In this document: positions 1 to 8,470 of the stretch, in pieces
How positions within the stretch are numbered: position 1 is the first letter of the stretch
How the letters are laid out: the number at the start of each line of letters is the position of its first letter
NCBI GenBank assembly: GCA_016935765.1
Contig: JAFGQG010000065.1
Coordinates: 1-36,252 of the forward strand
Source of the DNA: a bacterium
GTDB lineage: Bacteria > UBP14 > UBA6098 > JAFGQG01
DNA length: 36,252 bases
Direction of reading: 5' to 3'
Notes under the pieces: model-generated
Seen by the model: only the letters and a program-made list of their open reading frames with translations
The model's database searches: none
Told to the model about the DNA's origin: nothing
Translations under genes and position numbers: made by a program

Positions 1-358
1 GTTCTTCATTCTTATTCGTGCATTTGTGGCGGGTGGTTATGTTTTTATCCGTGATTATCCGTTTAATCCGTGTAGTCCGTGTGCTATATTTTTGTTTTAT
101 TCATTTGCTGTTGTTCCACCATTCCACCCCCAATGCGGTGCAGGCACGCCAGTGCCCCACCCCTAAGGCGGAGATTTAATTAATGGATAAACGCTTTTGG
201 GGTTGTAATTTTGACTTTTGGCTTTTGACCTTTGACCTTTGACCTTTGACCTTTGACCTGTTTTTTAATGTCTCGTGTGCCACTGGTGCCACGTTTTTTG
301 TTTACATTAAATTTTTTTCTCCGTGACTCCGTGTCTCCGTGGTTATTTTTCCCGCTTT
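1..358. repeat. Gene-free stretch made of short tandem and direct micro-repeats
   Basis: No credible gene is present downstream of the lapB stop. The stretch holds several repeat families: four units of about 9 bases around ATCCGTG at 47-84; five exact tandem copies of TTTGACC at 224-258, with degenerate copies just before; a direct repeat GTGCCAC-TG-GTGCCAC near 276-291; and three copies of CTCCGTG at period 8 (319-341). The open frames that cross it translate these repeats and resemble no protein. It may be an intergenic repeat island. The left side is cut by the window edge, so its full extent is unknown. Confidence 0.7.
224..258. repeat. Tandem heptamer repeat (TTTGACC)x5
   Basis: Five perfect contiguous copies of the 7-base unit TTTGACC, preceded at 211-223 by two imperfect units. 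It lies about 100 bases beyond the lapB stop, in non-coding DNA. Copy-number variation by slippage would be expected for such a tract, but no function can be read from it. Confidence 0.9.
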
Positions 359-1504
359 CTACACAAACCCAAAACTCTGCCACGACTTACACTGCGGACA
401 ATACCACAAAGGCTCCGCGCTCTTGTACCCACAGGTCTCGCACTCATAAACCCTCTCCTCATGAAGAACATCCCCCGCGAAACTGTCGAACCAATCCGCT
501 ATCTCCTGGTTGCTCTTGCCCGACTCCGCGTACAGCTTCGCCAGCCTCATTTTCATCCCCAAATCAAGCTTGGCTCCTGAGTCCTTGATTACTTCGATAG
601 CCTTCTCATAATCCCCCATCTTATCATAAATCCTGACCAGCGCGAGCAGAACCCTGTCATTCCCCGGCGATCTTTCCAGCAAGCCTTCATAGAACTGTAT
701 CATCGCGCCGAATTCTCCCTTCTTGAAATAAGCGGATTCCAATCTGTCAAACACGAGGTGGGAGTAATTCGGGAATTCATTCGCGAGTTTGTGCCACCAT
801 TCGATAGCCTCTTCGAGCCGGTCCTCCTTGCTGTAAGCGTCACCGATATATAGGTATGCCGGCAGACATTTCGGGAAGAGCTTAATCGCTTCCTTGAAGA
901 GTATTCGCGCTTCGTGGTATCCGCCTGCCTCTATCAACCTTCTCCCCTGCTCGACTTTATAAAGAGCCAGCCGCTGGACATCCTTCTCCCCGGTAACCCT
1001 CCCTGCCTTCTCCAGGCACCTGTAAGCCTCGTCAAAATTACCCCGCGCTTCATGCACCCTTTGCAAAAGCTTATATATCCACGTTTCCTTTCTCAGTTCC
1101 AGAGCCCTGTTCAGCGACCTTAAGGCTTCATCCCACATGCTCAAAGCCAGGTAATCCATCGCCAGACTCCTGTAAATCCTGAGTAAATCCTCCTTCTTCA
1201 GTTCGAGGCGGCTTAAAAGCGACCTGTGTATCTTAATTGCCTCGCTCGCCTTCTTCTCCTCACGAAGGATATCCCCTAATAAAAGGTAAGCGTCGATGTT
1301 CTCGGTATCCTCCTGCGCCGCTTTAGTTAAGTGAAGTACCGCTTGAGACCGGTCTCCCACCACGAGGGAACGTATGCCGTCAATATAACTACCCACGGAC
1401 TTCCCGGACAAGCGTTTCTTCGCTCTTCTTCCAATGTAAAAAAGCAGCAGCGAGAAGAGAACAATGAGAAGAACGAGGATCAAACCCGCGTTATACCCGA
1501 TCAA
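359..1504 (-). CDS. lapB: LapB (YciM)-like TPR protein with C-terminal zinc ribbon
   Basis: A 381-residue protein with one N-terminal membrane helix (about residues 8-26), a run of TPR helical hairpins over about 45-340, and a C-terminal rubredoxin-like metal site C355-x2-C358 ... C369-x2-C372. This layout is diagnostic of LapB/YciM, which in Escherichia coli is anchored in the inner membrane, faces the cytoplasm and controls LpxC turnover by FtsH, balancing lipopolysaccharide synthesis. The start is TTG at 1504, chosen because GGAGG lies at 1511-1515 with a 6-base spacer, inside the end of lapA, whose stop is one base away. Co-transcription with lapA matches the proteobacterial gene pair. 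Family assignment is firm; the exact role in this lineage is inferred. Confidence 0.88.
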   Translation of the reverse strand: MIGYNAGLILVLLIVLFSLLLFYIGRRAKKRLSGKSVGSYIDGIRSLVVGDRSQAVLHLTKAAQEDTENIDAYLLLGDILREEKKASEAIKIHRSLLSRLELKKEDLLRIYRSLAMDYLALSMWDEALRSLNRALELRKETWIYKLLQRVHEARGNFDEAYRCLEKAGRVTGEKDVQRLALYKVEQGRRLIEAGGYHEARILFKEAIKLFPKCLPAYLYIGDAYSKEDRLEEAIEWWHKLANEFPNYSHLVFDRLESAYFKKGEFGAMIQFYEGLLERSPGNDRVLLALVRIYDKMGDYEKAIEVIKDSGAKLDLGMKMRLAKLYAESGKSNQEIADWFDSFAGDVLHEERVYECETCGYKSAEPLWYCPQCKSWQSFGFV

Positions 1505-1505
1505 T

Positions 1506-1817
1506 CTATTCCTCCTCTAAGTTGATATCGTCCAATGGTTTGGTCCTGGATTGGTTCAGTTCAGCGTGAAGGCGTTTGTTAGCTTTCTTCAGCTTGGATA
1601 TCCTTATTCTCAGGCGTATCTCCTGCACCACTGAGAACAAAAACGCCCAGAAAGCGCCAATCAAAAAGGTCTCAAAAATAACGAAATTCGTGGATATCTC
1701 CTTATAATCCTTGAACCCAAGTGATAGATTATCCAGAACTGCCCCCTGGTTGAAATAAAAAAGGGCAACCGCAGCGACAATGAATATAAAAAATAAGATT
1801 AAATTAAAAATCCACAT
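1506..1817 (-). CDS. lapA: LapA-like (DUF1049) inner-membrane protein
   Basis: A 103-residue protein with two predicted membrane helices (about 3-22 and 46-66) and a charged C-terminal coiled-coil segment rich in Lys, Arg and Glu that ends in an acidic tail. Size, topology and position immediately upstream of lapB match LapA (DUF1049), the partner of LapB in lipopolysaccharide assembly control in Escherichia coli. The ATG at 1817 is preceded by AAAGGAG at a good distance. The stop at 1506-1508 overlaps the ribosome-binding region of lapB, which suggests translational coupling. Sequence identity to enteric LapA cannot be judged by eye, so the call rests on topology and neighbourhood. Confidence 0.75.
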   Translation of the reverse strand: MWIFNLILFFIFIVAAVALFYFNQGAVLDNLSLGFKDYKEISTNFVIFETFLIGAFWAFLFSVVQEIRLRIRISKLKKANKRLHAELNQSRTKPLDDINLEEE

Positions 1818-1870
1818 AATACTCCTTTATGGTTATAATTCAATTATCATTAAAAAGTTGTATAACAAAA

Positions 1871-2413
1871 TTACTCAAGTTCACCAATAAGCCTCTCCAG
1901 CTCCTCTATTCTTTCCCTTAGCTCCTTGTTTTCCTGCTTGAGCTGCTCCACCTTATCCGTCAATTCATCATCCTTCGTGTTTTTATTCCCGTTATAAGTT
2001 CCCAATTTTTTCTCCGCGTCCGAAATCTTGTCGGTACAACTAAGTATCCCGCCTGTAAGGTTCGCCCAGGTCTGAGCATCAAAAGCCCAGTTCGATTTGG
2101 AATACTTGTCGAGAACTATCGTAAAATATGTATTCGCCAGCTTATAATCGCCCTTTACACAGTGAATGTAACCAAGTTTGAAGTATGCGTCATCGGCGTA
2201 TTGAGACTCGGGGTAGTTGTTGACGATCTCCCGGTACTCACCGATCGCCTGGTCGAACTTCTGCTTCCTGAGATAGTCCTCGGCGAGCTTGTAACTATTA
2301 TAAATCTCCGCCTCGCTGCTTCCCGGTATGTGAGCGCAGTCTGCCATTATAAAAACAACAAGGATAATCAGCGGCAAATATGCATATCTTATTTTATCTA
2401 AAACCGTTTTCAC
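1871..2413 (-). CDS. TPR lipoprotein, BamD/YbgF-like, with C-terminal coiled coil
   Basis: A 180-residue protein. The N-terminus has a basic segment, a hydrophobic stretch and a Cys at the sequence MADCAH, suggesting a lipoprotein signal although the lipobox is not textbook. Residues about 40-110 form tetratricopeptide repeats of the outer-membrane lipoprotein type (AEDYLRKQKFDQAIGEYREI, then YPESQYADDAYFKLGYIH), as in BamD and CpoB/YbgF. The last 35 residues are a heptad-patterned coiled coil (VEQLKQENKELRERIEELER). The start is GTG; the ribosome-binding site is weak. It lies 53 bases upstream of lapA on the same strand and may be co-transcribed. It is probably an envelope assembly or scaffolding factor; it is shorter than BamD, so I do not name it. 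Confidence 0.7.
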   Translation of the reverse strand: MKTVLDKIRYAYLPLIILVVFIMADCAHIPGSSEAEIYNSYKLAEDYLRKQKFDQAIGEYREIVNNYPESQYADDAYFKLGYIHCVKGDYKLANTYFTIVLDKYSKSNWAFDAQTWANLTGGILSCTDKISDAEKKLGTYNGNKNTKDDELTDKVEQLKQENKELRERIEELERLIGELE

Positions 2414-2442
2414 TGTTCAATATCTCATAATTGAATTTATAT

Positions 2443-2451
2443 ATTATACCA
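2443..2451 (-). promoter_or_regulatory. Extended -10 promoter for the TPR lipoprotein-lapA-lapB genes
   Basis: Read on the minus strand the site is TGG-TATAAT: a perfect -10 hexamer (2448 down to 2443) with a TGn extension. No convincing -35 is seen. It sits just after the response-regulator stop and about 30 bases before the GTG start at 2413, so it would let this gene group be transcribed separately from the upstream gene. Confidence 0.5.
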
Positions 2452-2455
2452 AGTT

Positions 2456-3400
2456 CTATGAATTCTCATACGCTGCTATGTTCAATGTTCCATACCTGTT
2501 CCCGCCCTCGTTCTTGAGCTTCGACTTTAACTTGGAAGCCTGCAGCGCGATATCTTCAGGGGATTCAAGGCGATTCGCGCCAGGTATGTTCGCGATCGTA
2601 ACCGAGATCAGGGGGAAAAACTGCTCGACGCCTTCCCTGTTAACGCTTCGAAACCCGCCTTCCCTCAGGTGCTCTTCACTGTACAAGCCGGGTATCTTCA
2701 GGGCGAACCTGTCGATTATTTGCCTGGAAATACTCTCATAATTTCTGTCCGTTGTTATGAACACGAAATCATCTCCGCCTATGTGCCCAACGAAATCGCT
2801 CGAATCGCCCTTGCTGTTGACTGCGTCATTCATTGTCTCCGCCAGGAGTAGAATAACGTTGTCCCCTGATTTAAAGCCATATACATCGTTATACGCCTTG
2901 AAGTTGTCAATGTCAACGTATCCCACCGTGAAATTAAACCCGTTCTGAAGTCTTTTATTGATCTCCGCCTCGATCAATTTGTTCCCGGGCAGGTGAGTCA
3001 GCGGGTTCATTGAGATATTAGCCTGCGTTCTTCTCAAAACAGAGCGAATCCTTGCCGCTATCTCGCGGTAATCGATCTCGTCCTTGATAAGGTAGTCGTC
3101 CGCGCCGTCCTCGAGCCCCTTGATCTTGTGGGTAACGTCATCCTGGCAGGTCAGGAATATCACCGGAATTCGCGCCGTGGAAAGGGTGTTCTTCAGCTTG
3201 CGGCAGACCTCAAAACCGCTCATCTGGGGCATCTTCACGTCCAGAAGTATCAGGTCCGGCTTCTCATTAATCGCCACTTCAATACCCTTTGCCGGCTCCG
3301 ACGCGGTTACCACAATGAACTCCGAAGCCTGAAGCCGCATCTGAAGCAGGTATAGGTTATCCACCTCGTCATCTATTATCAATATCTTCTCGTTCGGCAT
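2456..3400 (-). CDS. Response regulator with receiver and GGDEF-type (GGDDF) output domain
   Basis: A 314-residue cytoplasmic signalling protein. Residues 1-125 are a CheY-like receiver with the acidic pair D10-D11, phospho-acceptor D54 (LLDVKMP), the conserved Thr (FLT) and Lys (LIKDE). Residues about 135-310 are a GGDEF-family domain (MNPLTHLPGN, then VGYVDIDNFKAYND) with the signature written HIGGDDFVF. GGDEF domains make the second messenger c-di-GMP. The Glu-to-Asp change at position four of the motif leaves activity uncertain, and no clear RxxD inhibitory site was seen. I chose the ATG at 3400, because the receiver fold begins right after it; an upstream GTG at 3415 adds five residues. 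No sensor kinase is adjacent. Confidence 0.85.
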   Translation of the reverse strand: MPNEKILIIDDEVDNLYLLQMRLQASEFIVVTASEPAKGIEVAINEKPDLILLDVKMPQMSGFEVCRKLKNTLSTARIPVIFLTCQDDVTHKIKGLEDGADDYLIKDEIDYREIAARIRSVLRRTQANISMNPLTHLPGNKLIEAEINKRLQNGFNFTVGYVDIDNFKAYNDVYGFKSGDNVILLLAETMNDAVNSKGDSSDFVGHIGGDDFVFITTDRNYESISRQIIDRFALKIPGLYSEEHLREGGFRSVNREGVEQFFPLISVTIANIPGANRLESPEDIALQASKLKSKLKNEGGNRYGTLNIAAYENS

Positions 3401-3447
3401 AAATAAGCATCCCACTGTTTCTATTTTCTAATTTCTAATTTCAGCTT

Positions 3448-3489
3448 TCTCGATAATTTATCAAGCGCAGGCTAAAGACCTGCGGCTAC
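3448..3489. repeat. Dispersed hairpin repeat, copy A
   Basis: A 42-base element from TCTCGATAA to GCGGCTAC that recurs at 3527-3568 with one mismatch. Its core is a hairpin CGCAGG (3466-3471) / CCTGCG (3479-3484). It lies between the response regulator and the M14 peptidase gene. It could act as a REP-like element or as part of the 3' end of the peptidase transcript. Confidence 0.85.
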
Positions 3490-3526
3490 AATTGTTTGAC
3501 ATTTTCTATTTTCTTAATTCCAACTC

Positions 3527-3568
3527 TCTCGATAGTTTATCAAGCGCAGGCTAAAGACCTGCGGCTAC
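3527..3568. repeat. Dispersed hairpin repeat, copy B
   Basis: Direct repeat of 3448-3489, 41 of 42 bases identical, in the same orientation and 37 bases apart. The flanking T-rich segment upstream is also partly repeated. The hairpin ends 15 bases downstream of the M14 peptidase stop codon, so it may stabilise or end that transcript. A third, more diverged core in the opposite orientation is at 13413-13436. Confidence 0.85.
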
Positions 3569-3582
3569 TTTTTTCCATCCAG

Positions 3583-6066
3583 CTACCTGACCAGCAGCAT
3601 CTTTATCAGGTCTCGGGAGTTCTCCGTTTCAATCACACACAAATAAACTCCCGTGGGCAACTGCTCATTGTTTTCATCCTCGGCGTTCCACAAGATAGTA
3701 TGTTCACCCGGGGATAAGAGCGTTTCTCCTTTCTCCCACACCTGGTTTCCTAATATATCATAAATGCTGATGTTTGTCAAGCATTCTTTTGTTATCCTGA
3801 GACTGATCCTTGTCGAGGCGTTGAACGGATTTGGATGGTTTGAGAGAATTTCGAAATCCGACGGTTTTATTTCGCTGCCTCGGGAATCAACTATCAGAGT
3901 GTAGTTCACAAACGTCACCAGAACGTCATCTATGTACCAGCCGTCATCGGTGGTCGAGCTGCTCGAGCCGAACTCAAACAGGAGGGTGATATTGTTTCCG
4001 CAGTAGGGCGTGAGATCAACTTCTTCGGTGTGCCAGAAGTTCCCCCTGTCATTATCCGCGAACGCTTCCTCCTCGGGGATCAGCCAATTGTACCCTGAAA
4101 GTGTTTCATCGTACCCGCCTGCGGGATAAACCAGTATGGCGGATCCTCCACCTACCGAGACCTTAATGTTTCCTCCATCGTGATAACCCAAAATGTAGTA
4201 CGGCTGAAACTTGTACCAGCTCATAAAGAAGACCACTGCGGACTCTACGGTTGTCAGGTCGAGGTCGAGCGCTAAGTGCGATTGGGATTCATTATTGTAA
4301 TCCGAATTAAGCTTGGTCGCCCACGCGTTTACTCCCGAGTACGCGTTCCCGGGTCCCGTTGTTGGAGTCCCCCATTCCCAGTCGTTCACCGGACCGTACG
4401 AGTAAAACCCGCCGTTATCCGCCTCGAAATCAGAGAAGTATAGCGTATCATAAGGATAGAGGGTGAAGTCCACCGTATCGAAAGCGCCTTCTGTTGGGGT
4501 TATTGTAACAGATGAGTCCTTCCAGCCGTCCTTTGAAGCCGTGACTGTATAAAGGACATCTGCGAAGAGCCCGGAGATGTTGTAGTACCCGGAGGCGTTT
4601 GTTGTATCGCTGGAGAGGAAGGTGTCGTACTCGGCGTTGACGAGAATCCCGTTATGGACGGATTCACCCGCCAGGAAAGCGTGTCCGGTGATAGTTGATA
4701 CGCCGTAGGATCTAAGCTGCACGTCAAGACGTGTTGGGGCTCCCGCGCCGACAGTCACCCCGCTAATGGTTTTCGTGTGATAGCCTGGTTCTGAAAATTC
4801 TAATGTATAAGTTCCGGGTAGAAGCGGTCGGTGGTAGTCCCCGATGGATGGGTCGCACGCGACATAAAAGTCGATATCCAGGACGTTCACTTCAGCGCCG
4901 AGCGGGTCTCCCGTGATGCTGTCCGTTACGATGCCTCTCACACCTCGGTTAGCCCAGGTTATCATGTGCAGCATGGCGTCCCGGTTGTCATCCCAGAGAC
5001 CGTCGAGAGCGCTCTCAGCGGGCCACTTTAGAATCGATATCTCCAGCGTGATATGTAACTGCCTCCTGAAATAGACCCCCCAATCCTGAAGGGTGCCGTC
5101 CGCCTCGTACCAGTCGTACCCATTCGTAATTCCATGTTCATAGTCGGGGCTGTTCCACATGGGCGTATTGCGGGATGAGTAACCGAGGCTTATCTCGATG
5201 TAGAGAGTGTCGTCCGGGTGGCGAACCGAAGTATAATCCCAGGGGTAGTTCGCTACAAGCGCGCCGGTATGATAGTTCGCTGCCAGCACTATGTATCGCT
5301 CATTCAGGAAATCAATTATCGCCTGGGTCTCGGGCTGGATAACATAGCTTCCATCCCCGCCGATAGTGCCATCCGGAACGGGGTAATTCCGGTTAAGGTC
5401 CACGCTGTTCATGTTCCTTCTCTGCGCGTGCACGTAACCGTCCGGGTTTATCAACGGCAGGATCCATAGCTCGTAGTTATTGATGAAATTCGTAGCTGTA
5501 TCCCAGGTTCCATAGCCTGTCACCAGGAGATCTATCAGGTTTAAGCACATCTCCGTACCCGGGGGCTCGTCGCCGTGCATGGTCGCGAAGTAGCAGAACT
5601 CCGGTTCGTCCTCATCGATGAGGGGGTTGTCGGTGATCTTCAACGCCCATATCCAGCGCCCCTCTATCGACGGTCCGATACTGTCAAGGTGGGTAATGCC
5701 GGGATAGGTCGCCGCTATGGTGTGAAGGTACCCCGTTTGCTCCGCGTAAGTGTGATATTCTCCAAGGTCATCGAGTAACATTCGACGATAACGCTCTTCG
5801 AATTCCCGCAGCTCCTGCTCGAGACTGGAGACCTTGCAACCCGCCGCGATCAATCTCGCGCGCTGCTCCTCCGTAACCCACGCCCTGACTTGATTCCCCT
5901 TCACCGTCTCGATGTTTACCCCGAAATCATTCAGTTCATAAACCTGGTCGTGGTTATCTATCTCTATCAGAACGTATTGCAATTCCTCATTACCCAATAC
6001 CGCGCTGGTCATTAATGCTGACAGAATTGATATAATCACTAAGAAAATTTGTATTATATTTCTCAT
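3583..6066 (-). CDS. Secreted M14 zinc carboxypeptidase with CnaB-like domains and T9SS-type C-terminus
   Basis: An 827-residue exported peptidase. Residues 1-25 are a signal peptide and about 28-90 look like a propeptide. The M14 catalytic domain spans about 105-375, with zinc ligands H164 and E167 (MHGDEPPG) and H266 (NYHTGAL), substrate carboxylate binders N225-R226 (VDLNRNYP) and catalytic E342 (HITLEIS): the full set for a carboxypeptidase A-type enzyme. Two carboxypeptidase-regulatory/CnaB-like beta domains follow (about 375-455 and 456-535), then a jelly-roll/MAM-like domain starting near 543 (FSDFEADNGGFYSYG). The C-terminus from about 738 is a FlgD-Ig-like sorting domain with HPNPFNAS. 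A strong GGAGG at 6073-6077 supports the start. It should be exported, probably through a T9SS-like route, and trim extracellular peptides. Transcribed alone as far as can be seen. Confidence 0.93.
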   Translation of the reverse strand: MRNIIQIFLVIISILSALMTSAVLGNEELQYVLIEIDNHDQVYELNDFGVNIETVKGNQVRAWVTEEQRARLIAAGCKVSSLEQELREFEERYRRMLLDDLGEYHTYAEQTGYLHTIAATYPGITHLDSIGPSIEGRWIWALKITDNPLIDEDEPEFCYFATMHGDEPPGTEMCLNLIDLLVTGYGTWDTATNFINNYELWILPLINPDGYVHAQRRNMNSVDLNRNYPVPDGTIGGDGSYVIQPETQAIIDFLNERYIVLAANYHTGALVANYPWDYTSVRHPDDTLYIEISLGYSSRNTPMWNSPDYEHGITNGYDWYEADGTLQDWGVYFRRQLHITLEISILKWPAESALDGLWDDNRDAMLHMITWANRGVRGIVTDSITGDPLGAEVNVLDIDFYVACDPSIGDYHRPLLPGTYTLEFSEPGYHTKTISGVTVGAGAPTRLDVQLRSYGVSTITGHAFLAGESVHNGILVNAEYDTFLSSDTTNASGYYNISGLFADVLYTVTASKDGWKDSSVTITPTEGAFDTVDFTLYPYDTLYFSDFEADNGGFYSYGPVNDWEWGTPTTGPGNAYSGVNAWATKLNSDYNNESQSHLALDLDLTTVESAVVFFMSWYKFQPYYILGYHDGGNIKVSVGGGSAILVYPAGGYDETLSGYNWLIPEEEAFADNDRGNFWHTEEVDLTPYCGNNITLLFEFGSSSSTTDDGWYIDDVLVTFVNYTLIVDSRGSEIKPSDFEILSNHPNPFNASTRISLRITKECLTNISIYDILGNQVWEKGETLLSPGEHTILWNAEDENNEQLPTGVYLCVIETENSRDLIKMLLVR

Positions 6067-6094
6067 TTATAGCCTCCAATTTAACTAACTTTGA

Positions 6095-6122
6095 AATATA
6101 GTATTGTCAGTATTAAATGCAA
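6095..6122 (-). promoter_or_regulatory. Probable sigma-70 promoter of the M14 peptidase gene
   Basis: On the minus strand TTGCAT (6122-6117), a 16-base spacer, then TATATT (6100-6095). Predicted transcription would start near 6088, leaving a leader of about 20 bases that holds the GGAGG ribosome-binding site. The -35 has two mismatches to TTGACA. Confidence 0.45.
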
Positions 6123-6275
6123 TTGTTTTTTTGAATTATGGAAAGGCTATCTTATTATTCTACTTCGCAAATCTGCAATTTTAACCTACATAGTTTTAAC
6201 GAATTAGGTCGTTAATCGCTATTCTTAAATCGTTTTAACCCATATTAAAAAAAATTGTTAAAAACAGGGGATAGG

Positions 6276-6719
6276 CTACTCTCCTCGTTCCGTTCTTTCC
6301 ATTATCTCCCAGGTGCTTCTCGATTTTCCTCTTTCGAGGCTTAAATACACTCCTCCCCACACTTTCGAATCGGGGTGTTTGAAAAACTGGTTGTGTTTGA
6401 ATATCCCCGCCTGGAGGACCGAGTTCATCATCTTATTGGAGGAAGCGAGAGCGGCGATATCCTTATCGTATAATACCAGCACTCCAACCTCCTGCAAGCC
6501 GGCGTTGTTCTTTTTCAGCCTGAGCCCGATCTCCTTTACCAGGCTTTTAAGTTCATCCTCGGGAATGCTGTGGTCAAGGTAGTAGAACTCCATGAACGTT
6601 TGAGTTCCGAGCTGCCATTTGCCGACCAATTCCAACGGACCGACTTTTTTCGCGCATGAAATAAAGGCGATAAATTGGAACAGCGCCAGGAGTAAAAAAA
6701 TATTCTTTCTGTTTTTCAT
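6276..6719 (-). CDS. Small lipoprotein of unknown function
   Basis: A 147-residue protein with a lipoprotein signal peptide: basic start MKNRKN, hydrophobic core, then the lipobox-like FISC with Cys near residue 22 followed by AKK. The mature part has the motif VGKWQLGTQTFMEFYYLD and a middle segment (VGVLVLYDKDIAAL) of alternating beta and helix, but I do not recognise the family. It lies 12 bases downstream of the UbiB-family gene on the same strand and is almost certainly co-transcribed with it. The mature protein would be attached to the inner or outer membrane. Confidence 0.7.
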   Translation of the reverse strand: MKNRKNIFLLLALFQFIAFISCAKKVGPLELVGKWQLGTQTFMEFYYLDHSIPEDELKSLVKEIGLRLKKNNAGLQEVGVLVLYDKDIAALASSNKMMNSVLQAGIFKHNQFFKHPDSKVWGGVYLSLERGKSRSTWEIMERTERGE

Positions 6720-6731
6720 TTTTAGTTCATG

Positions 6732-8423
6732 CTACAGTTTTCCATGTCTCAGGATGGAGATCAGGAGCCAGAAACCCATGAGGCCAGCGCCGACAAAACC
6801 TACAATCCCTATAATGGGAATGTCGTTCCACCTCGGCGGTATCCCCGAAAGCACTATCAGGGAGGAGCCTATTATCAGCGATGCCAATACGATAGCAAAG
6901 GCTATGCGATTGCTGATTTGGTCGTGCTTCTTGAGCATTGGGTTCAGCCCTTTATGTTCTATCTCGACCTTGAATTTCCCACGTTTAATCTTTCCGGAAA
7001 TGTCCTTGATCTCTGAAGGGAGGTCCTGAAGAAGCAGCAGGAATTCCTTGAACGAGTTAAAAATATCCTTGATTAAGTTGCCCGGCATCAAGGGTTCCAT
7101 CATTAGTTTTCTCGCGAACGGTTCTATGTGGGATATCATGTCGAATTCCGGGTCCAGCTTTCTCCCTATTCCTTCGATAGTGATAAGCGCTTTCGATAAT
7201 ACGTAGATATCCCCCGGAATTTTCAACTTGTACTTCAAGATCAGCTGGATCGCCTGGGTCAGGAAATCACCGATATTTATCGCTTTCAGGGGCAAATGTG
7301 AGTACTGGTCTATCATGTCGGCAACTTCCATCTCCATTCGTTCGTAGTTGTCCATCTCTTCCTGACCAGCTATTTTCAATAGGGTTCTGGTAATTTTTTC
7401 CGCGTTCTGATTCACCACGCCTATCATTATTTCTGCCAGGTAGTCTCTGTGGCCGGGGTGCAAAGTACCCATCATTCCGAAGTCAATAAAGCATATCACA
7501 TTGTCCTTCAGGACGAGTATATTTCCCGGATGCGGGTCGGCATGGAAGAAGCCGTGCTCGAAAATCTGTTCAAGCAAAAGGTCCGCGCCGCGTTTCGCTA
7601 TCACCTTGGGGTCGTTCCCCGCTTCGATCTCACTCTCTATTTTCGAGATCTTTATACCGTCAACATATTCCAGGGTAAGCACCTTGGGTGTCGTGTATTC
7701 CCTGTAAACCGCGGGAACGTATATCTTCGTTTCAGATTTGAAATTCTCAGCAAATTTTTCAATACTATTCGCTTCGATGTTAAAGTTTATTTCTCTCTTT
7801 ATTGAACGCTCAAATTCATCGACGATACCCACCGGATTGAAGTTATCAGCCCCTGGGACGTTCTTGTCAATGATTGCCGCGAGGTGCTTCATTATTTCAA
7901 TATCCACATTAATGGCGCTTTCTATTCCTGGTCTCTGGACCTTTAAAACCACCCTTTCGCCGCTTTTTAAAACAGCTTTATGCGCCTGGGCAATGGAAGC
8001 CGAGGCAAAAGGCGCGGCATCAAAGTCCGCGAAAAGGTCGCCAACAGGCTTCTCCAATTCCTGCTCGATCAGCTCTCTCGCTTCCTTATCCGAAAACGGA
8101 GGCACCGAATCCTGCAGCTTCTCAAGCTCCACTATCAACTCCGGAGGCAGAAGGTCCGGACGGTTGCTCATTATCTGCCCGAATTTAATGAACGTGGGTC
8201 CCAGTTCCTCAAGCGCCAACCGTATCCGCTCCCAGATAGTGAGAGGTTTCACCTTTTCCATTTCAGCTCTCGGTAACTTCTTCCTGCCGAAATCGATGTA
8301 CTTGTTTAAATGAACGTTCTTGAATACCTCGCCCAAGCCATGTTTGACAAGGATGGTCATTATATCCCAGTACCGGTTGATGTGCCGGTAAGTGCGATTT
8401 ATGAAGCCTATTCTGGTTTCCAT
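6732..8423 (-). CDS. AarF/ABC1/UbiB-family atypical kinase-like membrane protein
   Basis: A 563-residue protein with the full UbiB signature set: the N-terminal KxGQ region (FIKFGQIMSNRPDLLPPEL), the Ala-rich nucleotide loop (PFASASIAQAHKA) that replaces the usual Gly-rich loop, the Lys in VVLKVQRPG, catalytic HADPHPGNI and metal-binding IDFGMMG. Two hydrophobic helices close the C-terminus (about 498-518 and 525-553). UbiB proteins support ubiquinone or other isoprenoid lipid metabolism as ATPases; in lineages without ubiquinone the substrate is unknown. No quinone-biosynthesis gene is nearby. The ATG at 8423 has no strong ribosome-binding site. A small lipoprotein gene follows in the same transcript. 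Family is certain, substrate is not. Confidence 0.9.
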   Translation of the reverse strand: METRIGFINRTYRHINRYWDIMTILVKHGLGEVFKNVHLNKYIDFGRKKLPRAEMEKVKPLTIWERIRLALEELGPTFIKFGQIMSNRPDLLPPELIVELEKLQDSVPPFSDKEARELIEQELEKPVGDLFADFDAAPFASASIAQAHKAVLKSGERVVLKVQRPGIESAINVDIEIMKHLAAIIDKNVPGADNFNPVGIVDEFERSIKREINFNIEANSIEKFAENFKSETKIYVPAVYREYTTPKVLTLEYVDGIKISKIESEIEAGNDPKVIAKRGADLLLEQIFEHGFFHADPHPGNILVLKDNVICFIDFGMMGTLHPGHRDYLAEIMIGVVNQNAEKITRTLLKIAGQEEMDNYERMEMEVADMIDQYSHLPLKAINIGDFLTQAIQLILKYKLKIPGDIYVLSKALITIEGIGRKLDPEFDMISHIEPFARKLMMEPLMPGNLIKDIFNSFKEFLLLLQDLPSEIKDISGKIKRGKFKVEIEHKGLNPMLKKHDQISNRIAFAIVLASLIIGSSLIVLSGIPPRWNDIPIIGIVGFVGAGLMGFWLLISILRHGKL

Positions 8424-8470
8424 TTTACATCAGTGTTTCGTTTTTAAAAAGTTTCATCCTCTATGGTTAT

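Noticed and set aside
253..588. Plus-strand open frames of 85-111 codons opposite the end of lapB
   Set aside because: They run antisense to the conserved zinc-ribbon end of lapB and through the tandem repeats; composition is Pro/Ser/Thr-rich and unlike a real protein.
3448..3568. CRISPR array
   Set aside because: Only two copies with one 37-base gap, the gap itself resembles flanking sequence, and no cas gene is present.
7738..8313. 191-codon plus-strand open frame antisense to the UbiB-family gene
   Set aside because: It lies fully within a well-supported conserved gene on the other strand and is a Ser-rich shadow.
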